Assembly: GCF_964340395.1 (NCBI RefSeq) | Contig: NC_135551.1 | Coordinates: 31,676,455-31,740,454, forward strand | Direction of reading: 5' to 3' | Source of the DNA: Glandiceps talaboti | Lineage: Eukaryota > Hemichordata > Enteropneusta > Spengelidae | Length of the DNA: 64,000 nt | In this document: in pieces, positions 26,230 to 37,895 of the stretch | How positions within the stretch are numbered: position 1 is the first letter of the stretch | Layout: the number at the start of each line of letters is the position of its first letter | Program-made: the position numbers and the translations under genes | Notes under the pieces: generated by a model | Told to the model about the DNA's origin: nothing | The model's input: only the letters and a program-made list of their open reading frames with translations | Databases searched by the model: none

Positions 26230-28107
26230 TCAAAGTGTGGTTACTTGGTGAACATCGCTATTAGTCTCATTTTGTACATTTGAGGCCTTTGACATCTCTA
26301 TTGAATCAGTTGATGGCGTAGCACCTGTGTTCTCAGCAGAATCTGTGTACGTATCTCCAACGACATCGACGTTGGCTACCTCTTCGTCATCATTTACTTT
26401 ATCTAATCCATCGCTACTTTTTGAATCCGAATCTTTATTTGTGTTCTCCTTGTCTTCTTTTGATTGTTTCACTCCTTCATAGTCGTCGTTTGGTTTATCT
26501 TGACGGACACCAATCGACGCATACGCAGAGGCCGATTGATCGACTTTGGTAACGTATTTGTTAGATTTTCTGACTCCATCGTTATTTAAATTCACTGTTC
26601 GGGGGAAGGATTTACTTCTGTTTCTGTTAATGGGAGACATCTTAATTTCAACACTTTCAAATCTTGCGTTAAACACAATATTTGTGCTATGCTCTCTTTC
26701 CAAGGACACTTTTGGTTTCTTTTGTTGACGTTTCACCCTAAAAATACAAATTATTACTATGGTAACGAAAGTCAATACTATTAGAAAGGTCCCACCCACA
26801 GCTGCACCAACAACTACGCCATTTCGTTGCTCTGTGTTGTGCAATAGGGAAGTAGTCGCAATATGGGTACTAGTTTTGAACGTATCATTTGCCTCTCCGT
26901 TGCTACCCGTCTGCTCATTCGTAACTATAGCAAAACTTTTACTCGGTGTTTCGTTCTGAGTCACACTAACTGTAAAATTCGAAATTCCCGCTACGGTTGT
27001 CATATTTGACGCTTCGGATGATGGCAGCGCAGCACTTGTAATCGAGATATTCACGGTTAAGTTGCTGCTTGCATTAACTCTTCTGCTACCGTAGTCAACA
27101 ACGCAAGTAATCGTGTGCGTTTTGCCGTCGGAAGTAAGGTTAAGGTCATCGTGACGTATTTCCAGTGATATATTGTTACTGTGTATCTTGACATCAAATG
27201 CTGTGCTCTGCACGGCTTCAGTACCGTTGATAAGCCATAAATAGCTATGTACCTCAGGATGAGTGCTGGCACTGCACGTAAAGTTCACTGAATCTGAAAT
27301 TGAAGTTAATGTAAATGTTTTTGGGTAGATTTCGACGTGGGGTGGTTCGTAGATGGTGATATTTCCAGTCCGACACTCAACGCATTCTTCAAAATCCGGA
27401 AGATTTACGCCACAAGTGAAATACGTGTAATTTGTAATTGTATTAATTTGAGAATTCCAAATGTAGTTCACTTCTCTGGTATTGTTTGGTCCGTTGTCTA
27501 CCAAGGCCAGTGAAGTTCCATTGCTTGCGAACCAACCGATAAATAGAACATCGGCTACAAAACAAGTCAAAGTCACCTGATCTCCACTGATGACATCACA
27601 GTTTTGTTTTGTTTGTCCATCGACAAGACAGACCGGGTAACCATCCCGAAATTTAAAGTCCAGCTTCACAGTTGCCATGGAAGAGTTGGCGATGAAAGTG
27701 TTATCAATACTCACAATAGCACACATATACACTCCATTGACGTTCCTTGCATTGGTACAGTTCACAGACAGTATCGATAAGTTATACACGTTTTCTTCCG
27801 GGATTGACTCAATGAAATAATTTACGTCAACATGGTCCTCCAGGATGGTGTTGTTATTACTGATACGAACACCGTTTTGAAACCATGAAACCGTCTTTGC
27901 ATTGGTCAGATTGCCAACTTGACATTGTAAGGTAATGTTTACATGTAACATGTCACCACCATAAACCAATGTATAATTATAACTCGACGGTTGTCTTACA
28001 AAATCAAAACTTGCCTTACAGTGTTGGACACCGGTTCCGATGACAATGGTTGCTAGTAGGAGTACATCGAAATACACACGAAACGTACATTCTCGGTGCA
28101 TGGTCAT
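26230..28107 (-). CDS. Ig-domain type I membrane receptor B (single exon, 625 aa)
   Basis: An open frame without introns. The frame extends upstream to a TTG, but the first ATG is at 28,107 (a second, six bases on, at 28,101, has better context). A signal peptide (about 1-30, VLLLATIVIGTGVQHC) precedes three Ig-like domains: D1 about 35-150 (C62, W75, C129 in NGVYMC), D2 about 155-252 (C182, W192, C232) and D3 about 256-352 (C278, W291, C335). A Ser/Thr stalk, a membrane helix (about 431-457) and a long acidic tail of about 168 residues follow. The tail has SAYASI (Y529), which fits the ITIM consensus, and DYEGV (Y543) 14 residues later, so the pair also resembles an ITAM. Over 20 N-glycosylation sequons lie in the ectodomain. 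It is a tandem paralogue of receptor A in the same orientation. Ligand and pathway are unknown; a signalling receptor is inferred from the tail. Confidence 0.85.
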   Translation of the reverse strand: MTMHRECTFRVYFDVLLLATIVIGTGVQHCKASFDFVRQPSSYNYTLVYGGDMLHVNITLQCQVGNLTNAKTVSWFQNGVRISNNNTILEDHVDVNYFIESIPEENVYNLSILSVNCTNARNVNGVYMCAIVSIDNTFIANSSMATVKLDFKFRDGYPVCLVDGQTKQNCDVISGDQVTLTCFVADVLFIGWFASNGTSLALVDNGPNNTREVNYIWNSQINTITNYTYFTCGVNLPDFEECVECRTGNITIYEPPHVEIYPKTFTLTSISDSVNFTCSASTHPEVHSYLWLINGTEAVQSTAFDVKIHSNNISLEIRHDDLNLTSDGKTHTITCVVDYGSRRVNASSNLTVNISITSAALPSSEASNMTTVAGISNFTVSVTQNETPSKSFAIVTNEQTGSNGEANDTFKTSTHIATTSLLHNTEQRNGVVVGAAVGGTFLIVLTFVTIVIICIFRVKRQQKKPKVSLEREHSTNIVFNARFESVEIKMSPINRNRSKSFPRTVNLNNDGVRKSNKYVTKVDQSASAYASIGVRQDKPNDDYEGVKQSKEDKENTNKDSDSKSSDGLDKVNDDEEVANVDVVGDTYTDSAENTGATPSTDSIEMSKASNVQNETNSDVHQVTTL

Positions 28108-30051
28108 TTGGTGGTAATTATACAGCAACGGAAAACAAAAGATACGGTCAAACTTGTCAAACTTGAAACATGAAAAACAAAGGTCTAGCTTATTTCCTTC
28201 ATCCGGGTCTTGTAGTATAGTAAGGGGAAGAGCTCACGTGAATGCGGAAGTGACTGACATGTTATGGCAAGACGAGTCAGGCATGCATACGTAACTACAG
28301 AATGTATATATACTAGTTTATCTCAGCACGTCAATAACTCTGTCTACAATGCTACCTAGACCGTGGGACTCTACTGAACAACAAAGGATATTCACGGTAC
28401 TGTATCATGGTTGGTGACTATTTATATGATTCTGTACAGATTTCCACTCAATCCTTCTATCTATGACATTACAATTATCATCTGACATTGTTAGAACACT
28501 GGCAGTTGATTGGATAGTAGCGGGTTTCCTCCCCATTTTTAGATGTACGACAAATTACGTCATCGGATAGTTTATATCATAAGTTATACCAGGTTTGAGT
28601 TCAGTAAATTGCAAGTGATGGTTAACTATATAATTAATAAGCTTATGTGCATACAATATACTGCGAATACCCTTTTTGTGAAATATACTGGAAAAACACG
28701 CCATAAAATGTCTAAACTTAGTTTGTGCCCCCCTAAAGAGTTGTAGGAAAGGTTCAAAACTTTACAAGAATATCATCAAAGATCTCAATTTTATGTTAAA
28801 ATGCTCCACAGATCCAGTTGGATAGTTATACTTCGCGTAAATTACATCAGTAGAGCGCCATCACACTCAAGTAAAGAAATACTTTTGTCTTTCGATATCA
28901 TTCATCTCGAGGTCGTTCATGTCCTTGTCTAAACCCTGATACTCGGATGATGATTTATTGTACTTGCAGATGAATAAACAGTTATTGAAATCGTCATCGA
29001 AATTAAAGGTCAAAGTTCACAGGTGTATTATGTTAATACATTGTAATTCAATACAAACATATCAAATAATATACAATGCATTAGTCAGTATTATTTATAT
29101 AAGAACCCATCTAGTCAAATTTACTATATTGATAAAATGAGTATGACATTATTCAGTATGCACAGGTCTAAAACCGGTTTATTCAAGGAATTTGAATTCG
29201 TTGGAGACTTGAAATACAATGAAGATTGTTTCTCTGATATCGTTGTGTGGTCTAAGCTGTGTAGTTTACAGTCTACAGTATACTTCAGAAATTGATTTGC
29301 TTCCTGAAGAATTTTGCAGAATGTTCTCCTGGAACAGCGAGGTGTGGTGAGGTGTATACATTGACCATAAACTCGGCATTGTACAACAAAGGGGGACTCT
29401 CAATCACCGGAAATGAAAATATCATGTTTGACCAAAACTACCCCGTCCTCTGAAAAATCACAACACAAATGAACAAATGCAAATAGGCACATATGCACGA
29501 AATGGAAAAAAACAAAAACAAAGAGCGCGGTTTTAGAGAAGAAGATTGTAATAAAAAGAAGCATTAATGGACAAACGACAGAAGACAGACATTCAATTAC
29601 AGATCTCACCCCTGACCATCTCAATGGCTCGTGCTGTCGTTGATACTGAGGGGCGCTAAAAGTAAAACTAATAGTCTGTTTTATATACAGATCGAGTTTA
29701 CCAAACATATATCCATTTTGGGAACTAATGTATTGTTCTTCTGCTAGTCTAGAGCAAATATAAACAATTGTTATCAAGGCCACAGTACATAAATGATATA
29801 TATCATTGTATCATAATTCATATGTCAACCATTTATTAAAAAATATTGATAATGTAAACATTGACAAATAGTTTATCAGGTAACGTTCCAAGTGTAGAAC
29901 TATACATTTACTTAAGTCAACACTATCAATCAATGACACATTAAGTTACTTGCGGCATACTATAGCTAGTTCAAACAATTCATTTTAGAAGGAAGAACAT
30001 AAAACTGCAGCTGCTTGAGTATTTTCCGCGACTTTCAGTAACATTGTGACC
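28108..30051. other. Divergent intergenic region between receptors B and C
   Basis: 1.9 kb between head-to-head starts (28,107 minus; 30,052 plus), so it should contain both promoters. No TATA box or known element could be assigned with confidence. A minus-strand frame at 29,400-29,783 has no recognisable domain and is judged chance. Confidence 0.5.
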
Positions 30052-31053
30052 ATGGAAGTTATTTTTCTGACGCTCCTTTGTTATTTGGGCTGTGTAATTG
30101 ATGCATCTCAGTACCCTAGACAGATCAGGTTGATGTATGTTGAGAAAAAAATGGAATGTTCGCCCAAAGGAGAAGACAACCAGAGTGAAAGATGTACAAT
30201 GAACATAACGTACATCGATGGAACAGACATACAGCAGGAAATAAGATTTCAATGTTTTACGGAGTCGGAAGATTGCACAATTCAACATTTTGCCTGGAAT
30301 ATAACTAGTGACACAATTAGTAAAGATCAATTTACGATTCATCAGAACGATACAAAAGGTGGAGACAATCACTATACTCACAGTTTTCTCACAATAACAG
30401 GGCTAAATGGTGCAAGTTTATGTACTGGTTCGTATCTGGTAACATGCCACGTGCAATTCAAAGGTAATAGTTGTTCAAATGTTTCAACACACTTTCTGGT
30501 AGACACCTCAACCTCAACCTTAACCTCAACCGACACCTCAACCGACTGGTCCTCAAACGAACAATCTACACTATCACCAATGTCTACCAAATGGCCTCAA
30601 GATGAACTATCTACTTTACAAACACCCATCCTCATCACTACTATTGTTGGAGGCATTGCCTTTATAACATGTGTAGCTGTGATAATAATTTGCATTTTAA
30701 AAAGAAATCGAAGAGGAAAACCAAGTAATACCAACACGGACCAAATCAGAGTAGACGTTACAGTCAACAATATATATGTGGACATGAATGACATTACAGA
30801 CAGCAGACACATTCATACAGAAACTAATAATGTGAATGTTATGGTGCCACCCTCAAATGACTACGCGGAAATAGGCGAAATAAGACAGGCAGTGCACAAT
30901 AGCGATATGGTGACAGATTTTGACAGATCTGACCAAACTCTTGACCGTACTTATAGTAAACTAGATAAATCGAACAGTAGTGTCAATCACCTATACGCCA
31001 AACCCAATAAACTTATAAACACCGTGGAGATGGAAATACCAGTTATGGGGTGA
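30052..31053 (+). CDS. Ig-like type I membrane receptor C (single exon, 333 aa as read)
   Basis: The start is the ATG in gtgaccATGg at 30,052, since the preceding GTG is not a plausible start. Signal peptide 1-18 (VIFLTLLCYLGCVIDA). One compact Ig-like domain spans about 25-152, with C68, W82 and C132 in the canonical C-W-C pattern plus extra cysteines (36, 48, 75, 124, 141) that may form additional disulphides. A Thr/Ser stalk with a TSTDTSTD-like repeat (about 151-190) leads to a membrane helix about 192-216 (ILITTIVGGIAFITCVAVII). The tail has Y242 in YVDM (YxxM, PI3K type), Y271 in YAEI, Y301 in YSKL and Y315 in YAKPNK. The frame stops at 31,051, but the next frame continues at once with two more YSKPNK motifs, so the 333-aa product is probably a truncated version of a protein of about 406 aa. 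Confidence 0.8.
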   Translation: MEVIFLTLLCYLGCVIDASQYPRQIRLMYVEKKMECSPKGEDNQSERCTMNITYIDGTDIQQEIRFQCFTESEDCTIQHFAWNITSDTISKDQFTIHQNDTKGGDNHYTHSFLTITGLNGASLCTGSYLVTCHVQFKGNSCSNVSTHFLVDTSTSTLTSTDTSTDWSSNEQSTLSPMSTKWPQDELSTLQTPILITTIVGGIAFITCVAVIIICILKRNRRGKPSNTNTDQIRVDVTVNNIYVDMNDITDSRHIHTETNNVNVMVPPSNDYAEIGEIRQAVHNSDMVTDFDRSDQTLDRTYSKLDKSNSSVNHLYAKPNKLINTVEMEIPVMG

Positions 31054-31271
31054 ATGACAACTCAATGGACGCCGACAATCTGAATGAATTATACAGCAAA
31101 CCAAACAAGAAAAACAAACGAGACCGAAATGATGCCGCAAATCAAGTTAGTGTTGACATTAGTGATGTCTGTAAGAGATCTGTTAATGGCATAAATGTAG
31201 ACGAGTTGTACAGCAAACCAAACAAGATGGAGAAGAAATCCATTCCACCTGAGACGGAATTCGACGACTAG
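31050..31271 (+). pseudogene. Frameshifted C-terminal continuation of receptor C
   Basis: This frame has no ATG at its beginning (first codon GTG) and starts exactly where receptor C stops. It encodes 73 residues including ELYSKPNKKN and ELYSKPNKME, the same motif as YAKPNK and YSKLDK in the upstream tail. The junction is at a G4 run (31,047-31,050); a one-base length change there puts both parts in one frame. Alternatives are a sequencing or assembly error, a segregating null allele, programmed frameshifting, or a tiny intron using the GTGAAT as donor. Confidence 0.7.
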
Positions 31272-32776
31272 ACGTCAAACAGTCTCCACTATAGTCATGA
31301 TTTTGAATTTTAACAACTATAAGTTAGCATATGTTGTCATTTTTCGTTTGATCTATATGTGAAAGTATCATTTTTTACCAATGACAATGACACTGTATAT
31401 ATATGAAAGATAGCAAACAGCCCGCTTCAAGTTACCGTTCATCGGATCTGTTTGAATCAACCACATAGAAACCAATTAGAAACTACGCATTCTACGCTAT
31501 TGCCATTTAATCTGGTTTATTTGATGCAATTTTTGGTGATAACTACATAATATCAGGAAATAGATGCGTACAAATTATCAGAGCTTTTCCTTTCGAGGGA
31601 CTTTTATACCCGTATAGGTGAAGTAGTTTAAACTTTTAGTTCGAAACTTACAGTTATATGACACTTTGGATCATGCTTAATTTATTCAATTGATTCATTG
31701 ATTCAATTGAAAATACAATTAAAAAATACAATTAAAAATACAATTAATTTATTCGCGAATGACGTGCTCTTAATTTAGTTATTCTTTTTTGAATGGATCG
31801 CAACATTTGTAATTAATTTTGAAAATAGTTTTGATATCAGAGTTTTTAATTTGTTCATAATTTCCTTTCGTTGTTTTGTGATTATTTCTGTGTCATATGT
31901 TATCATACCATTTGAAAGTCAGCTATGCCATAACCACGCGAGATGTTATTAAAATCAAATTGAAACACCATTTCAAGAGTGGCCATTGCTCTCTAAAGGT
32001 TTGTAATGGGGGGGGGGGGGAATCACCGTACACATTGTTACTGCCTGGTGTTCTGGAATTTTCTTTTGTGACATTCGTATCTGTTATTATTAAACTATGT
32101 TTTATGGTAAGATCAAACCAAATTGAAAGTATTCGTCATCAGCACTCTACCCACCCTTCTATTCCTTACACTTTGAGTGGAGTTGGAGAAGTACTGACAG
32201 AGGGCGCTGTTCATAGAAGACACAGAATAGATCTACCTGGATCTACCTATAGTTACATTTCTATGGGCTGTTGCTAACTTGGTGAGTGAGCCCATGGGGA
32301 TAGAATGACTGCCTCCGCATGCGCTATGCCCAGGGCGCTATGCTTACTCAACTAGCATTTGTACTTCGTAGCCGTCATTATAACCCTAAGACCCAGTAGC
32401 CAAAGTATAGAATCATTCCGAAATGTGGAAGTACTCGGCAGTGACTCGGTCAATATGTGGATATAGGTACTTATGCCCTTTATCTGTCATAATGTTGACA
32501 CATTGTTTGACATGTACGGGATTAGCAGTCCGCAGTCCCCTACCGGAGCTAATATTAAAGTTAGGTACTTCTCTGTTTATAGAGGAAGTCGTTCTTGTCA
32601 TAGAATATGTATGAACAGTTTGGTGGAAGCAAAAACCAATAAGGAATCATATATATACCAGTAAGTCAAGGATTTGATTCCAAATTGACTGTAAATTACA
32701 GAGAAATTACACAATAACAGTATTGTTGCTTTCATCAACGTGGTGGTCTGGATGACCAGACTGTGAACGTGGTTTC

Positions 32777-32842
32777 TAACCCTAACCCTAACCACAACCA
32801 CCAGTTAGGGTCAGGGTTAGGGTAAGGTTATGGTTAGATGAA
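32777..32842. repeat. Inverted telomere-like repeats
   Basis: ctaaccctaaccctaacc is followed after about 12 bp by gttagggtcagggttagggt. It is a short, imperfect head-to-head pair of CCCTAA and TTAGGG words. Confidence 0.8.
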
Positions 32843-33455
32843 TCCTAACGATACTGTATAGGAACTAGACTATCAACGTGGCGACCTAATTCTGTTATCT
32901 TTATTGCTGAAAAGACGGAGTCACCAGATAATTTACTTCTTAGCAGTGTTATATGGTGCAATATAATTATATTATATTTACTTTAGCTAGTATTCCCAGG
33001 TCCGCCATTCTCTAAGTACAAGTAAGGGCGTGAAATGTCCTACTTCCCAATCAGTAAGCCTTTGTATCAATATTTATAACTATGGACAAGATACGTTATG
33101 GTATATCAACATTCACTGACAAAAAATACATTTTCCATTGGACTCAAAGTTGATGTCGAATATAAAAACCTCGACTTACTCAGAAGCATTGTGTTTTCAC
33201 TAGCAAGAATCAATAACAAAGCCACAGAATATAGTAGCATAAATATAGATAGATATATAAATCAGTCCTATTTACGTCTATGTCTGAATTTGTTCAATGG
33301 ATAAAGTTTGATTGCATTAGGTTAATTGATTTGAAAGAAAATACAACAAGAGTCAATGATGGTGTGAGCCTCGGTGTAAATAGAATGACGTAACAGCCTC
33401 TGTTTTGATCTCAAATGAAAATAAAGCAATCTGCTTATCTTGAAATCAAAGTAAA

Positions 33456-33460
<5 letters not shown>

Positions 33461-33516
<56 letters not shown>

Positions 33517-33534
33517 GGAGAGAGAGAGAGAGAG
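33461..33534. repeat. (GA)n microsatellite
   Basis: About 75 bp of GA with two GGGA/AAGA interruptions. Confidence 0.95.
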
Positions 33535-33659
33535 ACCCCATCAGCTCCAACCCCACCCCACCCCTTCAAGTTCCATGAAATGTACATGCACAATCCTTTC
33601 AGTAATATTATTTTCCAGCTCGTGTATATATGCGTGTGTATTTATCTGGCCATGTTATA

Positions 33660-33975
33660 AATTTCAGTTCGGAAATGAAAGGGAAAATGAATTTGGGCTC
33701 ACTTTTTACAAAGTGGCTCTCGGGGCAGAAAATGGGATGAGGGTGAGGGTCACATTTTACTTTGACTCATTGTATTGCCTAACTTTGTATAATATTGGTT
33801 TTTTTGTCATTCTATCGCTGCCACCGGTTCCAAATCCCATTGCTGCCATTTGGGTTAGGTTAGGGTTAGATATCCATAACATCAGCCTATATCAATGAAA
33901 GTGCTGCTGACAATCAATGTCATTAATTGTCAGTTGTGGTGTGAGGAGAGGAGTGGCTCTCACAGGTGTACATGT
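33660..33975 (+). repeat. Dispersed repeat family C, copy 2
   Basis: Collinear with 23,540-23,890: gagggtcacattttactttg, atcgctgccacc, gggttaggttagggttag, taattgtcagttgtgg, gaggagaggagtg. It includes the same TTAGGG-like microsatellite at the same internal place. Confidence 0.75.
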
Positions 33976-34953
33976 AAAACTAGTGTTTCAATCTAATCGT
34001 TGGGAGTTGAGGCCTTCAGCTCAGTCAATAAGATCGAGAGAATGAAACGTTCAAATGTGCAAAACAATGTCTAGTTGTAATGAAGCACATAAATCGATTG
34101 AGCGTGTTACTTAATCTCAGACCACTTTTAGTCCAAAAAAAAGCATCGGAACGATTATTGATTCTATGATAATTAGTATTTTTCACAATGAATATGTTTT
34201 TCTCTAAAAAAAACTACCAAAAACAAACCCCCAATTAACAGTCTGAAAGGCAGGTCACAGTCCTTCTAGATGGGATTTGAAAGTATTGTTAGGGAATGCA
34301 CACCACGTGGCACCAAAGAAATTGTGTCCATAACATTTCCTTAAATATTGGTCACAGTCACTAATCATAGGATACAGAGATAGGGTGAATGCTATTCAGC
34401 TGAAATCGACCAATTGGACACCAGGAAATGACTTCACTTCTACGTACATGTCGGATACAAAGATTGGCCCTCTGGTCCAAATTTAGTATCATGTCAATAT
34501 GTATGGTAATTGATGCACAGCATACATATAAGTATACGTATACATTGATGATGTCGATTGTTTTGGGACTCTGACCCCGGGCTCTGACCAACCATTTGAG
34601 GAGAAACCATTCTGAAACCGGGATATAGATTTGACTTCGAGAACACGGATACAGATATATATATCGTTTTATTTACCGACAATTCTTACATTGAAGGAGC
34701 ACATGTAGGAACAGAAAAGCAAGACAATTCTGTTATTTATGTCGGAGAGGGAAAACGTATAATTATTTTCAGTACCAAAAAGAGCCCATACTCTTAGGTA
34801 ACCCTTTTGAAATGGTCGAATCGATCAAACTTGGGCACGATTTGCAGGGCTACTTATGTAAACTTTAGTTACTGTTTGTCTTGTGTTTCTCTGAAAGCTA
34901 TGTCTGCCCATGCCAAGCCAGAACGAATAATGTACATCAGTACTAGTACATGT

Positions 34954-35301
34954 ATGTATAAGTTTATCCACTTTGGTCTGATATGTTTTGTATATACCTT
35001 TCTATTGTTGCTACCTGCATCAAGTGCCTACGAATTGACTATACTACATACGAATGATGTACATGCCCGATTCGAAGAGACCGACGTCTCCTCAGGAGCC
35101 TGTAGTGAAGCGGAAAAAACCGCCGGAGAATGTTATGCCGGTGTTGCTCGTCGTAAAACCAAGGTGGACGAAATTAGGGCTCGCGATAGTAATGTTTTAT
35201 TAATCGACGGCGGTGACCAGTACCAAGGGACGTTATGGTTTTATTATTACAAGGGTATGGCTACTGCACACTTTATGGATTTCATTGAATACGATACGAT
35301 G
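34954..35301 (+). CDS. NT5E: NT5E exon 1
   Basis: Signal peptide (1 to about 25), then [20 protein letters not shown] with two metal ligands, and [15 protein letters not shown] with D88. It ends ATG|GTAAGT, phase 0. In-frame ATGs at 34,900 and 34,930 would add 18 or 8 residues before the signal peptide and are less likely. Confidence 0.93.
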
Positions 35302-35734
35302 GTAAGTTACACACGATTGGATTGTCGTGCGCAATCGCAATACATTGCTGCTTATTATGTAAATTTTGATTGCAGCAGTTTTGAAGTATCATGAGACGAT
35401 CCAGGTAGGTGTTATAATCATCAATCATTGTAGTTGCGTGTTTAGAGTTTTGCTTGCTATTTTAAAGACCTGTTATTGTTTGTTTGTTTGTTTGTTTGTT
35501 TGTATTTGTGTTTGTTTGTTTGTTTGTTTGTTTGTTTATGTATACATTTCTAAATGCCAGGGTTTCAATCCAAGGTCCTCACATTAGTGTTTATCAGTGC
35601 CTATGAGAACATCGAGCCTCAGCAATTTGCATAATGTATATGGAGACCACTGCATTTGGCTCTGCCTGTACATAACTGCGTCACCAACTCAGGGACAAAC
35701 TCGTCACAAACACACGCACGCACGCACACACACG

Positions 35735-35807
<73 letters not shown>

Positions 35808-37854
35808 TAAAAGCTTCATCCCGCATAGACTATCACAGACAATCAGGGACTTGAACAGTCTTGTCAAAGGACATGATAATCATAACAAAACAAGAACAAT
35901 TCAAACAAGTAGTTACTGTATCAACATTGTCGAGAGCACTGAACAACAACGTCAAGGACTAATACAAAGTTTGTGCATACCACATCCTACTAATAGTCAC
36001 TACAATAAAGTGACTATATGATAGTTCCATAAAGACCTTTGACTACAATAAAGTAACTATATGATAATTCCATAAAGACCTTTGACTACAATAAAGTGAC
36101 TATATGATAATTCCATAAAGACCTTTGACTACAATAAAGTGACTATATGATAATTCCATAAAGGCCTTTGACTACAATAAAGTGACTATATGATAATTCC
36201 ATAAAGGCCTTTGACTACAATAAAGTGACTATATGATAATTCCATAAAGGCCTTTGACTACAATAAAGTGACTATATGATAGTTCCATAAAGACCTTTGA
36301 CTACAATAAAGTGACTATATGATAATTCCATAAAGACCCTTGACTACAATAAAGTAACTATATGATAATTCCATAAAGGCCTTTGACTACAATAAAGTGA
36401 CTATATGATAGTTCCATAAAGACCTTTGACTACAATAAAGTGACCATATGATAATTCCATAAAGACCTTTGACTACAATAAAGTAACTATATGATAATTC
36501 CATAAAGACCTTTGACTACAATAAAGTGACTATATGATAATTCCATAAAGACCTTTGACTACAATAAAGTGACTATATGATAATTCCATAAAGGCCTTTG
36601 ACTACAATAAAGTGACTATATGATAATTCCATAAAGACCTTTGACTACAATAAAGTAACTATATGATAATTCCATAAAGGCCTTTGACTACAATAAAGTG
36701 ACTATATGATAATTCCATAAAGGCCTTTGACTACAATAAAGTGACTATATGATAATTCCATAAAGGCCTTTGACTACAATAAAGTGACTATATGATAATT
36801 CCATAACGGCCTTTGACTACAATAAAGTGACTATATGATAATTCCATAAAGGCCTTTGACTACAATAAAGTGACTATATGATAATTCCATAAAGACATTT
36901 GACTACAATAAAGTGACTATATGATAATTCCATAAAGGCCTTTGACTACAATAAAGTGACTATATGATAATTCCATAAAGACATTTGACTACAATAAAGT
37001 GACTATATGATAATTCCATAAAGGCCTTTGACTACAATAAAGTGACTATATGATAATTCCATAAAGGCCTTTGACTACAATAAAGTGACTATATGATAAT
37101 TCCATAAAGACCTTTCACTACAATAAAGTGACTATATGATAATTCCATAAATGACATAGAGTAGTATTGCAAATAGACTGAACCATACAGATTACACGAT
37201 TGGGAAATGTTATCTATTTTTATTTATCGATATATGGATTGAGTTCGCCTCCTGTATTAAATCACAGACAAGGAAAAAAATTGTTCTTTATCTGTGATCA
37301 AATTGAATCCTTATGACTCTTTATCTCTTTACATTTGATACACATACCGTTAGATACAAAGTGAAATACATAGTCTTGATTTTAGGAATCACCAGCATGC
37401 TAAACCGGAATTCGTGGTAAATCGATGACATAGGTCTAATACGTTAGATTTAGAAGGTCTGCCCCCTGCGTACCGACACCTTCCTTACCTTGTAGAGGCA
37501 CCATTCGAGCATACGTATTAGGAAACTGCTACTGTGACTGTGTAGATAGCGGTTCACCAGACAGCTATGTATCGACAGATTCACGTGGTCAAGTCGTTGA
37601 TAAGTAGTCGATAGTGGCAGGGTTGAGATTTAGAGTCTAGAAGTAGGTGACACATCGTTGTACCGTGCTATCGTGCTGATATCTGTAAACATACGTGTCA
37701 AAGTTATATGAATGTATCAACAATTGACTGCCAATTATTAGCTAAATCAAGCTTTGGAATTGATTTACGTCTAATTATAATATAATCAACAAAAACATCG
37801 AGTGATTTTTAGCACAACTGAACTGAGGTTCAGTAGTGCTATAGCCATGGTGAA

Positions 37855-37895
<41 letters not shown>

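Larger units (their letters stand above)
31272..34953. other. Intergenic between receptor C and NT5E
   Basis: 3.7 kb with no supported coding exon. Contents: an AT-rich tract with repeated 'aaaatacaatta' (31,700-31,745), a G-run (32,010), inverted TTAGGG-like words (32,777-32,840), a GA microsatellite (33,461-33,534) and family C repeat copy 2 (33,660-33,975). The NT5E promoter and 5'UTR should lie at the right end; upstream in-frame ATGs at 34,900 and 34,930 are possible alternative starts. Confidence 0.6.

Noticed and set aside
29400-29783. Minus-strand 127-aa ORF between receptors B and C
   Set aside because: No domain, low-complexity hydrophobic content, no codon or context support.
35561-35590. 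tRNA-like B-box string (ggtttcaatccaagg)
   Set aside because: No A box, acceptor stem or cloverleaf around it.
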